From the NCBI GenBank assembly GCA_009377525.1, contig WHTW01000004.1:1-64000 (forward strand): a DNA stretch of 64,000 nucleotides, written 5' to 3'. A model generated the notes under the pieces. The model ran no database searches. It was not told the origin of the DNA and saw only the letters and a list, made by a program, of their open reading frames with translations. Source of the stretch: Rhodospirillales bacterium. GTDB lineage: Bacteria > Pseudomonadota > Alphaproteobacteria > Reyranellales > Reyranellaceae. Below, in pieces: positions 29,155-37,751 of this stretch. Each line of letters starts with the position of its first letter. Within the stretch, counting starts at the first letter, position 1. Made by a program: the position numbers and the translations under genes.

Positions 29155-29868
29155 GTGATCGACGCTCTGGATCATCTGACGCTCGCCGGCTCGGCCGCCG
29201 CCTACGAGACGCTGCTCGGACGACGCGCGGTCGACGGACGACTGCAGACCGCCAACGTCGGGCTGACATTCGGCGCGGATGGCGACGCGCTTTCATCGAT
29301 GGTGTTCGCGACCCGCGATCCCGACAAGGCAGCGCGTCTGCTCGAGCGGCGTGCCGTGCCGAGCGAGCGCCGAGGCGACCGACTCATCCTGGCGCGCGAG
29401 ACGACGTACGGCGTCCCGATTGAACTCTGCGAACACAAGGATGCCACGCCCTCGCCGCTCGTGGACTCCGATGAGGCCGCATCGATCGGCGCGCTCGATC
29501 ACGTCGTGGTCCGTTCGCCCAACCCCGAACGCGCCATCGCCTTGTATGCCGGGCGGCTCGGCCTCGATCTGCGGCTCGACCGCAGCAATCCCGCGTGGGG
29601 CTCGCGCCTCCTGTTCTTCCGCTGCGGCGATCTCGTCGTCGAGATCGCCCATGACCTGAAGACCGGCGTGTCGGACGGCCCCGATCAGCTGTGGGGCCTG
29701 TCGTGGCGCACGCCCGACATCGCCAGGGCCAATGCGCGGCTGAAGGCGGCGGGCGTCGACGTCTCGCCGCCGCGCATCGGACGCCGGCCGGGCACCGAGG
29801 CCTTCTCCGTCAACAGCCACACCGAAGGCGTGCCCACGATCGTGATCGGCGGCATCGGGCGCTGGTAG
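29155..29868 (+). CDS. Two-domain VOC (glyoxalase-like) protein
   Basis: A 237-residue protein with two vicinal-oxygen-chelate-like halves. The second half is clearest: LDHVVVRSPNPERAIALYAGRLGLDLRL and LLFFRCGDLVVEIAHD. Function could be dioxygenase, glyoxalase or resistance-type binding protein; substrate not assigned. Begins with GTG at 29155 (AGGGA upstream), 16 bases after the carbonic-anhydrase-like gene. Confidence 0.7.
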   Translation: MIDALDHLTLAGSAAAYETLLGRRAVDGRLQTANVGLTFGADGDALSSMVFATRDPDKAARLLERRAVPSERRGDRLILARETTYGVPIELCEHKDATPSPLVDSDEAASIGALDHVVVRSPNPERAIALYAGRLGLDLRLDRSNPAWGSRLLFFRCGDLVVEIAHDLKTGVSDGPDQLWGLSWRTPDIARANARLKAAGVDVSPPRIGRRPGTEAFSVNSHTEGVPTIVIGGIGRW

Positions 29869-29871
29869 ACG

Positions 29872-30627
29872 ATGCGCTGCGCCGTCCTTGTCCTTCTTCT
29901 GCTGGCGGCGGGCTGCGCGTCCGCTCCGGCGCCCGCGCCGCCACCCGCCGTGAAGAGCGCCGCCGACCTGGCCCCGCTCGGCCCCTGCCCGGCCTCGTCG
30001 TGGAAACCCGAGGCGCCGCCGCCGACGGCCAGCGCCAAGGTCTCGATGGTGCTGCTGGCGGTCGGCGAATGGGCCCGCTTCGGCCGCCAGGTCGTCGTCT
30101 ATTCTTCCGACCAGCCGCCGCGCACCGAGCAGCAGGGCGTCAAGGAGCGCGAGGTGCCCGAGCGCATCCACGACTACTGGACCAGCGTCGACCGTCCCGA
30201 CCGCAGCGGCCTCGACAACGTGCCCTGGTCGGCCGCCTTCATCTCCTGGGACATCGCCAGTGCGGGCGCACGCCGCGACCTGTTCTGCCCGGATTCGCGC
30301 CACACGATCTACGTCGAGCGGCTGGTCGAGCGGGCGCGCCGGCCAGGTGCCGCCTTCATAGCCCACCGGCCGTCCGAGCGCGCGCCCCGCGTCGGCGACC
30401 TTATATGCGCCACGCGGGCCGGCAGTGGCACCACCCTCGACAACCTCAACCGCGGCGCCGGCCATTGCGACGTGGTGGTCGAGGTGAAACCCGGCTGGGT
30501 GGCGGCGATCGGCGGCAATGTGGCCGACTCGGTCAGCCGCAGCGTCTTTCCACTGGACGGCAATGGGTTTTTATCGCCCATATCCGGCCGACCCGTTTTC
30601 ACCGTGATAGAAAACAGATTGCCGTAG
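29872..30627 (+). CDS. DUF2272 lipoprotein, paralogue 1
   Basis: A 251-residue lipoprotein (lipobox AAGC, Cys15) with an Ala/Pro-rich spacer, then a DUF2272 domain: VPWSAAFISWDIASAG, RVGDLICATRAG and GHCDVVVEV, GGNVADSVSRS. The order W-S-A-x-F ... GDL ... HCD resembles NlpC/P60 or CHAP amidase folds with Ser where those have the catalytic Cys; this is inference. Starts four bases after the VOC stop. A second copy is at 34243..35043. Confidence 0.78.
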   Translation: MRCAVLVLLLLAAGCASAPAPAPPPAVKSAADLAPLGPCPASSWKPEAPPPTASAKVSMVLLAVGEWARFGRQVVVYSSDQPPRTEQQGVKEREVPERIHDYWTSVDRPDRSGLDNVPWSAAFISWDIASAGARRDLFCPDSRHTIYVERLVERARRPGAAFIAHRPSERAPRVGDLICATRAGSGTTLDNLNRGAGHCDVVVEVKPGWVAAIGGNVADSVSRSVFPLDGNGFLSPISGRPVFTVIENRLP

Positions 30628-30648
30628 GTAGCCTTAGGTAGAACGAGA

Positions 30649-32238
30649 ATGTCCTGGCCGTACGATTACATCATCATTGGCGCCGGCTCCGCCGGCTGCG
30701 CCATCGCCAACCGCCTCGCCAAAGACATGGCGTTGCGCATCCTGATCCTCGAGGCGGGCCCGCCGGACACCTCCTTCAAGCTCAAGATGCCCGCGGGCTT
30801 CGCCAGCCTGGGCGAGAACTCGCCCTACAACTGGCGCTACGAGACCGTGCCGCAGAAGCACTGCAACGACCGGCGCATGTACTGGCCGCGCGGCAAGACG
30901 CTGGGCGGCTCCTCGTCGATCAACGCCATGCTCTACGTGCGCGGCCACGCCTCCGACTACGACCACTGGCGCCAGCTCGGCAACGACGGCTGGAGCTACC
31001 GCGAGGTGCTGCCCTTCTTCAAGAAAGCCGAGCACAACGAACGCTACAACGACGAATACCACGGCCTGGAAGGGCCGCTGAACGTCGCCGAACAGCGCAA
31101 TCCACTCGAGATCAACGACGGCTTCATCCGTGCCTGCGCGAGCCTCGGCATACCGCGCAATGACGACTTCAATGGCGCCGAGCAATACGGCGTCGGCTAC
31201 TACCAGGTGACCCAGCGCGATCAGCAGCGCTGGAGCGCGGCGAGCGCTTATCTCCGGCCCGCGGTTGAGCGCAACCGCAACAACGTCCACGTCATCTCCA
31301 ACGCCCTGGTCGAGCGCATCATCCTCGACAACGACCGCGCCATGGGCGTGCGCTACGTGGTCGACGGCCGCGACGAGGTCGCACGCTGCAGCCGCGAGAT
31401 CATCCTGTCGGGCGGCGCGGTGAACTCGCCGCAGCTCCTCATGCTGTCGGGCATCGGCCCGGCCGATCACCTGAACTCGATCGGCATCCGTCCGTTGCAC
31501 GACCTGCCGGGCGTCGGCGGCAACCTGCAGGACCATCTCGATGCCGCCATCCTGCAGCATGCCAAGCCCGGGACCACCTACGGCCGCTCGAACAAGCTGT
31601 GGGCGCTGTACCAATACCTCGTGAACAAGAAAGGCCCCGGCACGTCGCCGATCGCCGAATCAGGCGGCTTCCTCCACACCCGGCAGGGGCTGAGCGCGCC
31701 CGACATCCAGCTGCACTTCCTGCCGGTCATGGTCGTCGATCACGGCCGCACCGAGATGCGCAAGGACGGCTACAGCCTGCACGTCTGCACCCTGCGTCCC
31801 GAGAGCCGCGGCACGATCCGCCTCAAGAGCACGGATCCCAAGGAGCACCCGCTGATCGACGCCAACTACCTGGCCGAACGGCGCGACCTCGACACGCTGA
31901 TCGACGGCGTGAAGATGGGACGCGACATCTTCGCCCAGTCAAGCCTCGATCCCTACCGCGTCGAGGAGTTCCAGCCCGGCGCGGCGGTCAAGACCGATGC
32001 CGAGATCGAGCAGTGGATCCGCGCCAAGTGCGAGACGATCTACCACCCGGTCGGCACCTGCAGGATGGGCCCATCCGGCGATCCCATGGCGGTGGTCGAC
32101 AATCGCTGCCGCGTCCATGGCCTGGTGGGCCTGCGCGTGGTCGACGCCTCGGTGATGCCGACGCTGGTCGGCGGCAACACCAACGCGCCCACCATCATGA
32201 TCGCCGAGCGGGTCGCGGGCTTCATGCAGGAGCCGTGA
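30649..32238 (+). CDS. GMC-family oxidoreductase (choline dehydrogenase-like)
   Basis: A 529-residue FAD-dependent alcohol oxidoreductase. FAD-binding YIIIGAGSAGCAIANRLA at the N-terminus, the GMC signature KTLGGSSSINAMLYVRGHASDY (about 84-105), second signature SGGAVNSPQLLMLSGIGP and catalytic His in YHPVGTCRMG. Oxidises a primary alcohol, possibly choline-like or an aliphatic/terpenoid alcohol. Followed immediately by an XRE regulator gene whose GTG lies two bases past its stop, so the pair is translationally coupled. Confidence 0.92.
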   Translation: MSWPYDYIIIGAGSAGCAIANRLAKDMALRILILEAGPPDTSFKLKMPAGFASLGENSPYNWRYETVPQKHCNDRRMYWPRGKTLGGSSSINAMLYVRGHASDYDHWRQLGNDGWSYREVLPFFKKAEHNERYNDEYHGLEGPLNVAEQRNPLEINDGFIRACASLGIPRNDDFNGAEQYGVGYYQVTQRDQQRWSAASAYLRPAVERNRNNVHVISNALVERIILDNDRAMGVRYVVDGRDEVARCSREIILSGGAVNSPQLLMLSGIGPADHLNSIGIRPLHDLPGVGGNLQDHLDAAILQHAKPGTTYGRSNKLWALYQYLVNKKGPGTSPIAESGGFLHTRQGLSAPDIQLHFLPVMVVDHGRTEMRKDGYSLHVCTLRPESRGTIRLKSTDPKEHPLIDANYLAERRDLDTLIDGVKMGRDIFAQSSLDPYRVEEFQPGAAVKTDAEIEQWIRAKCETIYHPVGTCRMGPSGDPMAVVDNRCRVHGLVGLRVVDASVMPTLVGGNTNAPTIMIAERVAGFMQEP

Positions 32239-32239
32239 T

Positions 32240-32779
32240 GTGAACGAGTACGGCCGCGCGCTCCGGCGATGGCGCCGCCTGCGCGGCGTCAAGCAGAGCC
32301 ATGCGGCCGAGCTTTTAGGCGTCACCCAGGCCACGCTGTCGCGCTGGGAGCGCGGCCATCGTCGGCTACCCGAGGAAGCGCAGCGCAAGCTCTCGCATCT
32401 GCTGCGCGCACCGCTCGATTCGGCGGGCGATGCCGCGCTGCGCCGACTCGTCGAGAACTCGACCCTGTCCGTCCACCTCATTTGCGACCTCTCGCATCGT
32501 CTTCTCGCCGCCTCGCCGTCGCGCGTGGTCAACTGGACGGCCGACCTTGCCGAGATGCGCGGCCGCTCGCTGTGGCGCTTCGCCACCGACGAGATCCGCG
32601 CTGCCGAGAGCCGGCTGGGCAAGCTCGGCTGGTACGATGACGGCGTGGCGCGGGTGAGCTTTCAGAACGGCGCCAACGACAGCGCGATCGTGCCCATCGA
32701 GCCCGGTGTTTTGGTATGGGAGCGCCTGCAACTCAGTGACGGCACCCTGGCCCGGCTGGTCACGTCGCTCGAGTCATAG
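32240..32779 (+). CDS. XRE-type helix-turn-helix regulator with PAS-like C-terminus
   Basis: A 179-residue regulator. N-terminal Cro/CI HTH (ALRRWRRLRGVKQSHAAELLGVTQATLSRWERGHR), then a ~110-residue domain (LSVHLICDLSHRLLAASPSRV..., LVWERLQLSDGTL) that looks like a PAS-type sensor. It starts with GTG overlapping the end of the GMC oxidoreductase region. It probably regulates that neighbouring oxidoreductase, an inference from position. Confidence 0.78.
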   Translation: MNEYGRALRRWRRLRGVKQSHAAELLGVTQATLSRWERGHRRLPEEAQRKLSHLLRAPLDSAGDAALRRLVENSTLSVHLICDLSHRLLAASPSRVVNWTADLAEMRGRSLWRFATDEIRAAESRLGKLGWYDDGVARVSFQNGANDSAIVPIEPGVLVWERLQLSDGTLARLVTSLES

Positions 32780-32787
32780 GTTTGCTA

Positions 32788-32945
32788 GGGGCGCGCCACT
32801 CCAGTGGCGCGTCTTCTCATGTTCTTCTGGACCGCGCGCATCTTGCGCGCTCATTAAGTCATGAGCGAGCCGGAGGCTCGCGGTCCGGAAGAGCATGACG
32901 CGCCACTTACGACGGAGTTTACTCCGTCTCTAGTGGCGCGCTCCC
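32788..32945. repeat. Nested palindromes: version A REP inside a second inverted repeat
   Basis: The outer element has arms 32788..32811 (GCGCGCCACT) and 32898..32945 (the right arm has an internal ACGGAGT/ACTCCGT hairpin). Between them sits a complete version A REP (32822..32892). It fills the gap between the XRE gene and the MFS gene. Confidence 0.8.
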
Positions 32946-33001
32946 GGCGATGAATATTTTATTCGTAGGCGATCGCCGTCCCCGTCCCTAACGTCGCCGC
33001 C

Positions 33002-34141
33002 ATGACCACCTCCTGGTCGCGCATCGCCCTGCTCTACGCCATCGGCGTGCTGGCGGCGGGCCAGCTCGGCATCGTGCCGCCGCTGGTGCCCGAGCTGCAG
33101 CGCGACCTCGGCCTGTCGCTGGCCGGCGCCGGCACGGCGGTGTCGGTCATCACCCTGGTCGGGGCCGTGCTGGGCCTGCCGGCCGGTGGCTGGTCGCAGC
33201 GCATCGGGCACGCGCGGGCGCTCGCCATCGGCCTTGCCATCATGGCCGTCGCCGCGGCCTTGTGCGCCGCCGCCAATAACGCCGCCACGCTGCTCGCCGG
33301 CCGCGCACTCGCCGGTATCGGCTACCTGCTGGTCGTCGTCGCCGGCCCCTCGCTGATGGCCGCGACCGCCGAGCCGCGCCATCACGCAATCACGCTGTCG
33401 CTGTGGGGCACCTTCGTGCCGACCGGCATCGCGCTGGCCGGCCTCGCCGCCGCGGGCTTCGCCGACTCAGGCTGGCGCACGATCTTCGCGGTCGATCTCG
33501 TGTTGCTGGCCACGGCGGTGATCGTCACGGTCGTGGCGGTGCCGCGCGACGACGGCGTGGCGCGCGGCGAGGAGAAGCCGCCGGCCGGCGCACTCATCTC
33601 GTCCCTGCCGCTTGCCAGCGCCTTCTTCTGCTTTGCCCTGCTCTTCCTGGCGCTCGCCGGATTGCTGCCGGCCTGGCTGGTCGAACGCCGTGGCCTGGCC
33701 GCCGCCGATGCCGGCCGCATCGCTGCCATCGCCATCGCCTTCGGCATCCCGGGCAGCCTTTTGGCAGGCTGGCTGATGCGCGCCGGTGTCTCGCCCGGCC
33801 GGCTCGCGGCGATCGGACTGCTGGGCTCGATGGCGCTGGCCGCGCTTTGCTTCACGACGCTGCCGCTGCCCATGGCCGTCGTGGGCTTCGCGCTGTCCTT
33901 CGCGATCGGCGGGTTGGTGCCGGCGGCGACCTTCGCTTCAGTGCCGCTGGTCGCCGCGAGCCCGCGCGCCATCGGCCCGATCAACGGCCTGGTGGCGCAG
34001 GCCGGCAGCCTGGGCTCGCTGGTCGGGCCGCCGCTGCTCGCCGTATGGGTCGATTGGACCGATTGGCCGTTCGCGCCGCTGCTGCTGCTGACGATCGCGG
34101 TGCTCGGCGCTGCTGCCGCCCTCGCCGTCAAGCGCGGTTAG
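33002..34141 (+). CDS. MFS transporter
   Basis: A 379-residue 12-helix major facilitator protein with the loop 2-3 signature region GLPAGGWSQRIGHARAL and the GRALAGIGYLLVVVAGPS segment. It belongs to the CynX/NimT-like or sugar-efflux-like groups by size; direction and substrate are unknown. No RBS-poor alternative start is better than the ATG at 33002. Convergent with the DUF2272 gene downstream, with a REP element between them. Confidence 0.85.
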   Translation: MTTSWSRIALLYAIGVLAAGQLGIVPPLVPELQRDLGLSLAGAGTAVSVITLVGAVLGLPAGGWSQRIGHARALAIGLAIMAVAAALCAAANNAATLLAGRALAGIGYLLVVVAGPSLMAATAEPRHHAITLSLWGTFVPTGIALAGLAAAGFADSGWRTIFAVDLVLLATAVIVTVVAVPRDDGVARGEEKPPAGALISSLPLASAFFCFALLFLALAGLLPAWLVERRGLAAADAGRIAAIAIAFGIPGSLLAGWLMRAGVSPGRLAAIGLLGSMALAALCFTTLPLPMAVVGFALSFAIGGLVPAATFASVPLVAASPRAIGPINGLVAQAGSLGSLVGPPLLAVWVDWTDWPFAPLLLLTIAVLGAAAALAVKRG

Positions 34142-34167
34142 TATCCGTTTCGATTTGTCAGATCATG

Positions 34168-34236
34168 TCTTCCGGACCGCGCGCATCCTGCGCGCTCCGA
34201 GTCATGAGCGCGCTGGAAGCGCGCGGTCCGCAAGAA
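34168..34236. repeat. REP-like palindrome, version A, in convergent gap
   Basis: TCTTCCGGACCGCGCGCATCC... with an inverted partner ending GCGCGGTCCGCAAGAA. It lies in the 101-base gap between the MFS stop and the convergent DUF2272 stop. Right arm has a few mismatches, suggesting an older copy. Confidence 0.75.
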
Positions 34237-34242
34237 AAAGAG

Positions 34243-35043
34243 TTAGACGCGCTTCTCCACCACCATGAACCACGTCTTGCCGGCGAACGGCACCAGCCGG
34301 CCGCGCGAATCGATGGGATAGAGACTCATGGTCACGCTGTCCTTCACGTTGCCGCCGATTGCGTGCACGTAACGGCCGCGCACGTCGGTGACGATGTCGC
34401 AATGGTTGGCGGTGCTGTCGATGCGCCGCCGCGCGGTGCGCGAAACGGCATGGCGCCAGGTCGGGCCGGCGGTGCCGGTGCAGACGAGATCACCCGGCTT
34501 GGGCGAGTATTCGTTGGGCGCGTGCAGCACGAAAGCCGCGCGGCCGCCGCGCTGGCGCTGGCGGTCGTAGAGCGCCGCGAGGTAGCCGCCGTGTCGGCCG
34601 TCGCGCGGGAAGTTGGCGGCGCTGATGCCCGAATGGCTCATGGTCCAGGTGACGAACGCACCCGACCACGGCCGGCGCGAGTTGCGGCCGTTCCAGTTGG
34701 GATGGCCGCAGCTTCCCCAGTAGTCGCCGATCTTGCTGGCGAGCGGCTCGCTGCGCTCGTTGACGCCGCTGCGATTGACATAGCCGTTGGCTTGGCCGCC
34801 ATAGACCACGGTCGATCGGCCGAACCTGGTCCATTCCTGCCAAGCGGTGTAGGCGACGCGATCCGACGGCGGACGATCGGCATAGCCGCTGCTGCTGCCG
34901 CCACCACAGCCGCTCAGCAGCCAGGGAATGATGAAGACGAGCAGAAAGGTCGCTGGCAGCCAGTGACCGAACGCGTGGGAGGAACGCGGGGCGGGTGGCT
35001 GCCAGCAAGCACGAACATCGGCGGAGGGGGGGTCGAAATTCAT
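34243..35043 (-). CDS. DUF2272 lipoprotein, paralogue 2
   Basis: A 266-residue protein, paralogous to 29872..30627. After an N-terminal hydrophilic stretch come a hydrophobic helix and lipobox LLSGC (Cys46). The long stretch before the lipobox means an internal start could apply, but I see none better. The domain shows RPWSGAFVTWTMSHSG, KPGDLVCTGTAG and NHCDIVTDV. The Ser-Ala/Gly-Phe and His-Cys-Asp motifs are kept in both paralogues. Confidence 0.75.
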   Translation of the reverse strand: MNFDPPSADVRACWQPPAPRSSHAFGHWLPATFLLVFIIPWLLSGCGGGSSSGYADRPPSDRVAYTAWQEWTRFGRSTVVYGGQANGYVNRSGVNERSEPLASKIGDYWGSCGHPNWNGRNSRRPWSGAFVTWTMSHSGISAANFPRDGRHGGYLAALYDRQRQRGGRAAFVLHAPNEYSPKPGDLVCTGTAGPTWRHAVSRTARRRIDSTANHCDIVTDVRGRYVHAIGGNVKDSVTMSLYPIDSRGRLVPFAGKTWFMVVEKRV

Positions 35044-35109
35044 GTATGACTTGCAGGAGGTAAAATAAACGATTGTTATTACTTCAATTTAAACTAGCAG
35101 ATTTTCTGC

Positions 35110-35868
35110 ATGTTGTCATCGTCTCCTGATCTTTCCCAAGTCCGCCGACTGGAAGAGCTGGCCTTTGCCGGCTGGCCAGCCCTGGAGAGCCGCGACATGG
35201 CAGGTTGGCGCCTGCGCTTCTCCGGCGAATACACAAAAAGAGCGAATTCTATCAATGCCTTAGGGACGGATGCTCAGATCGGCAGAAAGACGTTGGACAG
35301 CCTGGAGGCGGCCTATCGGGAGCGCCATCAGCTTCCCGTCTGGCGGCTGACGCAGCTGGCGCCGCCCGCCACCGTCGATCTCCTGGCCGGGCGCGGCTAC
35401 CGCCCGATCGAGCGCAGCTTGCTGCAGGTCTGCCAGCTCGAACCGGCCTTCACGCCGTCGCCGGAAGTGACGATCCATCCCGAGCCGACCGCCACCTGGA
35501 TCGAGGCCCTCTGCACCTACAGTCCCGTACGGCCGCAGCATCGCGACACCATGCGCCGCATGCTGGCGTCGATCACCGCTCCCGTGGGCTTCGCCTTCGT
35601 CGAGGAGGCGGGCCAGCCAATGGCCATGGCGATCGGTGCGATCCAGGGCGACCATATGGGGCTGTTCGACGTGCTGGTGATGCCGCAGGCGCGACGCCGC
35701 GGCCTGGCGCGCAAGGTCACCGAGACCCTCTACACTTGGGCGTGGTCGCACGGCGCGCGCTTCGCCTATCTGCAGGTCGTCGCCGCCAACCAAGCAGCGA
35801 TGCCGCTCTACGCCGCGCAAGGTTTCCGCACCGTGTACGACTACGAGTACTTCGTGCCGCCATCGTGA
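35110..35868 (+). CDS. GNAT-family acetyltransferase
   Basis: A 252-residue protein whose C-terminal half is a GNAT fold (LFDVLVMPQARRRGLARKVTETLYTWAWSHGARFAYLQVVAANQAAMPLYAAQGFRTVYDYEYF), with the acetyl-CoA loop Q/R-x-x-G-x-A as QARRRGLA. The N-terminal ~110 residues form a second, poorly conserved GNAT-like half. Substrate unknown. Its upstream gap is AT-rich and holds the divergent start of the DUF2272 gene. Confidence 0.8.
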   Translation: MLSSSPDLSQVRRLEELAFAGWPALESRDMAGWRLRFSGEYTKRANSINALGTDAQIGRKTLDSLEAAYRERHQLPVWRLTQLAPPATVDLLAGRGYRPIERSLLQVCQLEPAFTPSPEVTIHPEPTATWIEALCTYSPVRPQHRDTMRRMLASITAPVGFAFVEEAGQPMAMAIGAIQGDHMGLFDVLVMPQARRRGLARKVTETLYTWAWSHGARFAYLQVVAANQAAMPLYAAQGFRTVYDYEYFVPPS

Positions 35869-35953
35869 AGCGTCGCCGCTTCGAGCGGCGGCCGCGCGCC
35901 TTGACCCTCAGCCCGCCTCCCTCAATAGTTGAAATGAGGGAGGAACACACAAA

Positions 35954-37675
35954 ATGGCGAACTATCCCTGGGAAAAGAGCTATCCGCCCGGCGTGAAGTG
36001 GGAGCTCGAGGTTCCAAAGAAAGCCCTGCACCAGATCTTCGAGGAGAGCTGCGCGCAGTACGGCGATAGGCCCTTCACCGACTTCCTCGACAAGGTGATG
36101 ACCTTCCGCGACTACAAGGAAGCTTCCGACAAGGCTGCCGCCGGCTTCCAGACGCTCGGCGTCAAGCCCGGCGTCAATGTCGGCCTGTACCTGCCCAACA
36201 CGCCGCACTACCTGATCGCCTTCTTCGGCGTGCTGAAGGCGGGAGGCCGTGTGGTCAACTACAGCCCGCTCGACGCCGCGCGTGAGCTGGAATTCAAGAT
36301 CGGCGATTCGGAGACCGACATCCTGGTCACGCTAGACGTCGCCGCGCTCTACCCGAAGATGGCGGCGATGAAGGGCAAGACCCGGCTCAAGAAGCTGATC
36401 GTGGGCTCGATCGCCGACTACCTGCCGTGGCCCAAGAACTGGCTCTATCCCATCGCCAAGAAGAAGGAGATCTCCGCCTGGCCGCGCGACGACTGGCACA
36501 TGTCGTTCAAGGACCTTCTGGCCAACGACGGCAAGTACATCGCCCACCCGCTCGGCGAGGACCTGTGGGACGAGGTGGCGTTGCTGCAATACACCGGCGG
36601 CACGACCGGCCTGCCCAAGGCCGCCATGCTGACGCACGGCTGCATCGTGGCGGCAATGAGCCAGGGCCAGTCGTGGACCACGCCCTACACCACGCCCGGC
36701 ACCGAGAAGGTCGTGTGCGTGTTGCCGCTGTTCCACATCTACGCGCTGTCGGGAATCATGCTGGGCGCGGTGCGCAACGGCAACCAGCTCATCCTCTATC
36801 CGCGGCCGGACATCGACATGATCGTCAATGACCTCGCCAAGAAGAAGCCGACCTTCCTGCCCGGCGTGCCGACGCTCTACACCGCCATCAACAAGCATCC
36901 CAAGGCGCAGGGCCTCGACCTGAAGTCACTGAAGATCTGCATGTCGGGCGGCGCGCCCCTGCCGGTCGAGGTGCAGCAGGCCTTCGAGAAGCTGACGGGC
37001 GCCACGCTGATCGAGGGCTACGGACTCACCGAGACCTCGCCCACCGGCGCGATCTGCCCGGTCGACAAGAGCGTGCGCCGTGTCGGCTCGTGCGGCGTGC
37101 CGATGCCCGGCACGGTGATCGAGATCCGCGACATGGAGAAGGGCGACACGGTACTGCCGCCGGGCAAGGAGAATGTCGGCGAGGTCTGCATCATCGGCCC
37201 GCAGGTCATGAAGGGCTACTGGAAGAAGCCAGAGGAGACCGACAAGGTCCTGTTCCGCCATCCCAACAGCAACTGGCAGGGCCTGCGCACCGGCGACATG
37301 GGCTACATGGATGCCGACGGCTGGCTCTACCTGGTCGACCGCTCCAAGGACCTGATCATCTCGTCGGGCTACAACGTCTATCCGCGCATGATCGAGGAGG
37401 CGGTCTACGAGCATCCGGCGGTCGACGAATGCATCGTCATCGGCATCCTGCATCCGCATCGCCAGGAAGCACCCAAGGTGTTCGTCAAGCTGAAGCCCGG
37501 CGCCTCGCTCACCTTCGAGGAGCTACTGAAGCATCTCGACGGCAAGATCGGCAAGCACGAGATGCCGATCGCGCTGGAAATCCGGCCGGAGCTGCCCAAG
37601 ACGCCCGTCGGCAAGCTCTCGAAGAAGGAGCTGAAGGAAGAGGAGCACGCCAAGGCCCAGGCCAAGGCGGCGTGA
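35954..37675 (+). CDS. fadD: Long-chain fatty-acid-CoA ligase
   Basis: A 573-residue acyl-CoA synthetase of the ANL family. AMP-binding P-loop YTGGTTGLPKAAMLTH near 213, GYGLTETSP near 355, and GDMGYMDADGWLYLVDRSKDLI with the catalytic lysine in PVGKLSKKEL at the C-terminus. Activates fatty or related acids for beta-oxidation. GGAGG just upstream of the ATG. Chain-length specificity cannot be read, and the fadD symbol is tentative. Confidence 0.9.
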   Translation: MANYPWEKSYPPGVKWELEVPKKALHQIFEESCAQYGDRPFTDFLDKVMTFRDYKEASDKAAAGFQTLGVKPGVNVGLYLPNTPHYLIAFFGVLKAGGRVVNYSPLDAARELEFKIGDSETDILVTLDVAALYPKMAAMKGKTRLKKLIVGSIADYLPWPKNWLYPIAKKKEISAWPRDDWHMSFKDLLANDGKYIAHPLGEDLWDEVALLQYTGGTTGLPKAAMLTHGCIVAAMSQGQSWTTPYTTPGTEKVVCVLPLFHIYALSGIMLGAVRNGNQLILYPRPDIDMIVNDLAKKKPTFLPGVPTLYTAINKHPKAQGLDLKSLKICMSGGAPLPVEVQQAFEKLTGATLIEGYGLTETSPTGAICPVDKSVRRVGSCGVPMPGTVIEIRDMEKGDTVLPPGKENVGEVCIIGPQVMKGYWKKPEETDKVLFRHPNSNWQGLRTGDMGYMDADGWLYLVDRSKDLIISSGYNVYPRMIEEAVYEHPAVDECIVIGILHPHRQEAPKVFVKLKPGASLTFEELLKHLDGKIGKHEMPIALEIRPELPKTPVGKLSKKELKEEEHAKAQAKAA

Positions 37676-37681
37676 TCATTC

Positions 37682-37749
37682 TCTTCTGGACCGCGCGCAT
37701 CCTGCGCGCTCAGATTCATGAGCGCGCAAGATGCGCGCGGTCCGGAAGA
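37682..37749. repeat. REP-like palindrome, version A, ending in a ribosome-binding site
   Basis: Arms TCTTCTGGACCGCGCGCATCC and the inverse ending GCGCGGTCCGGAAGA. The terminal GGAAG lies six bases upstream of the ATG at 37752, so the repeat seems to supply the Shine-Dalgarno sequence for that gene. Confidence 0.85.
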
Positions 37750-37751
37750 TC

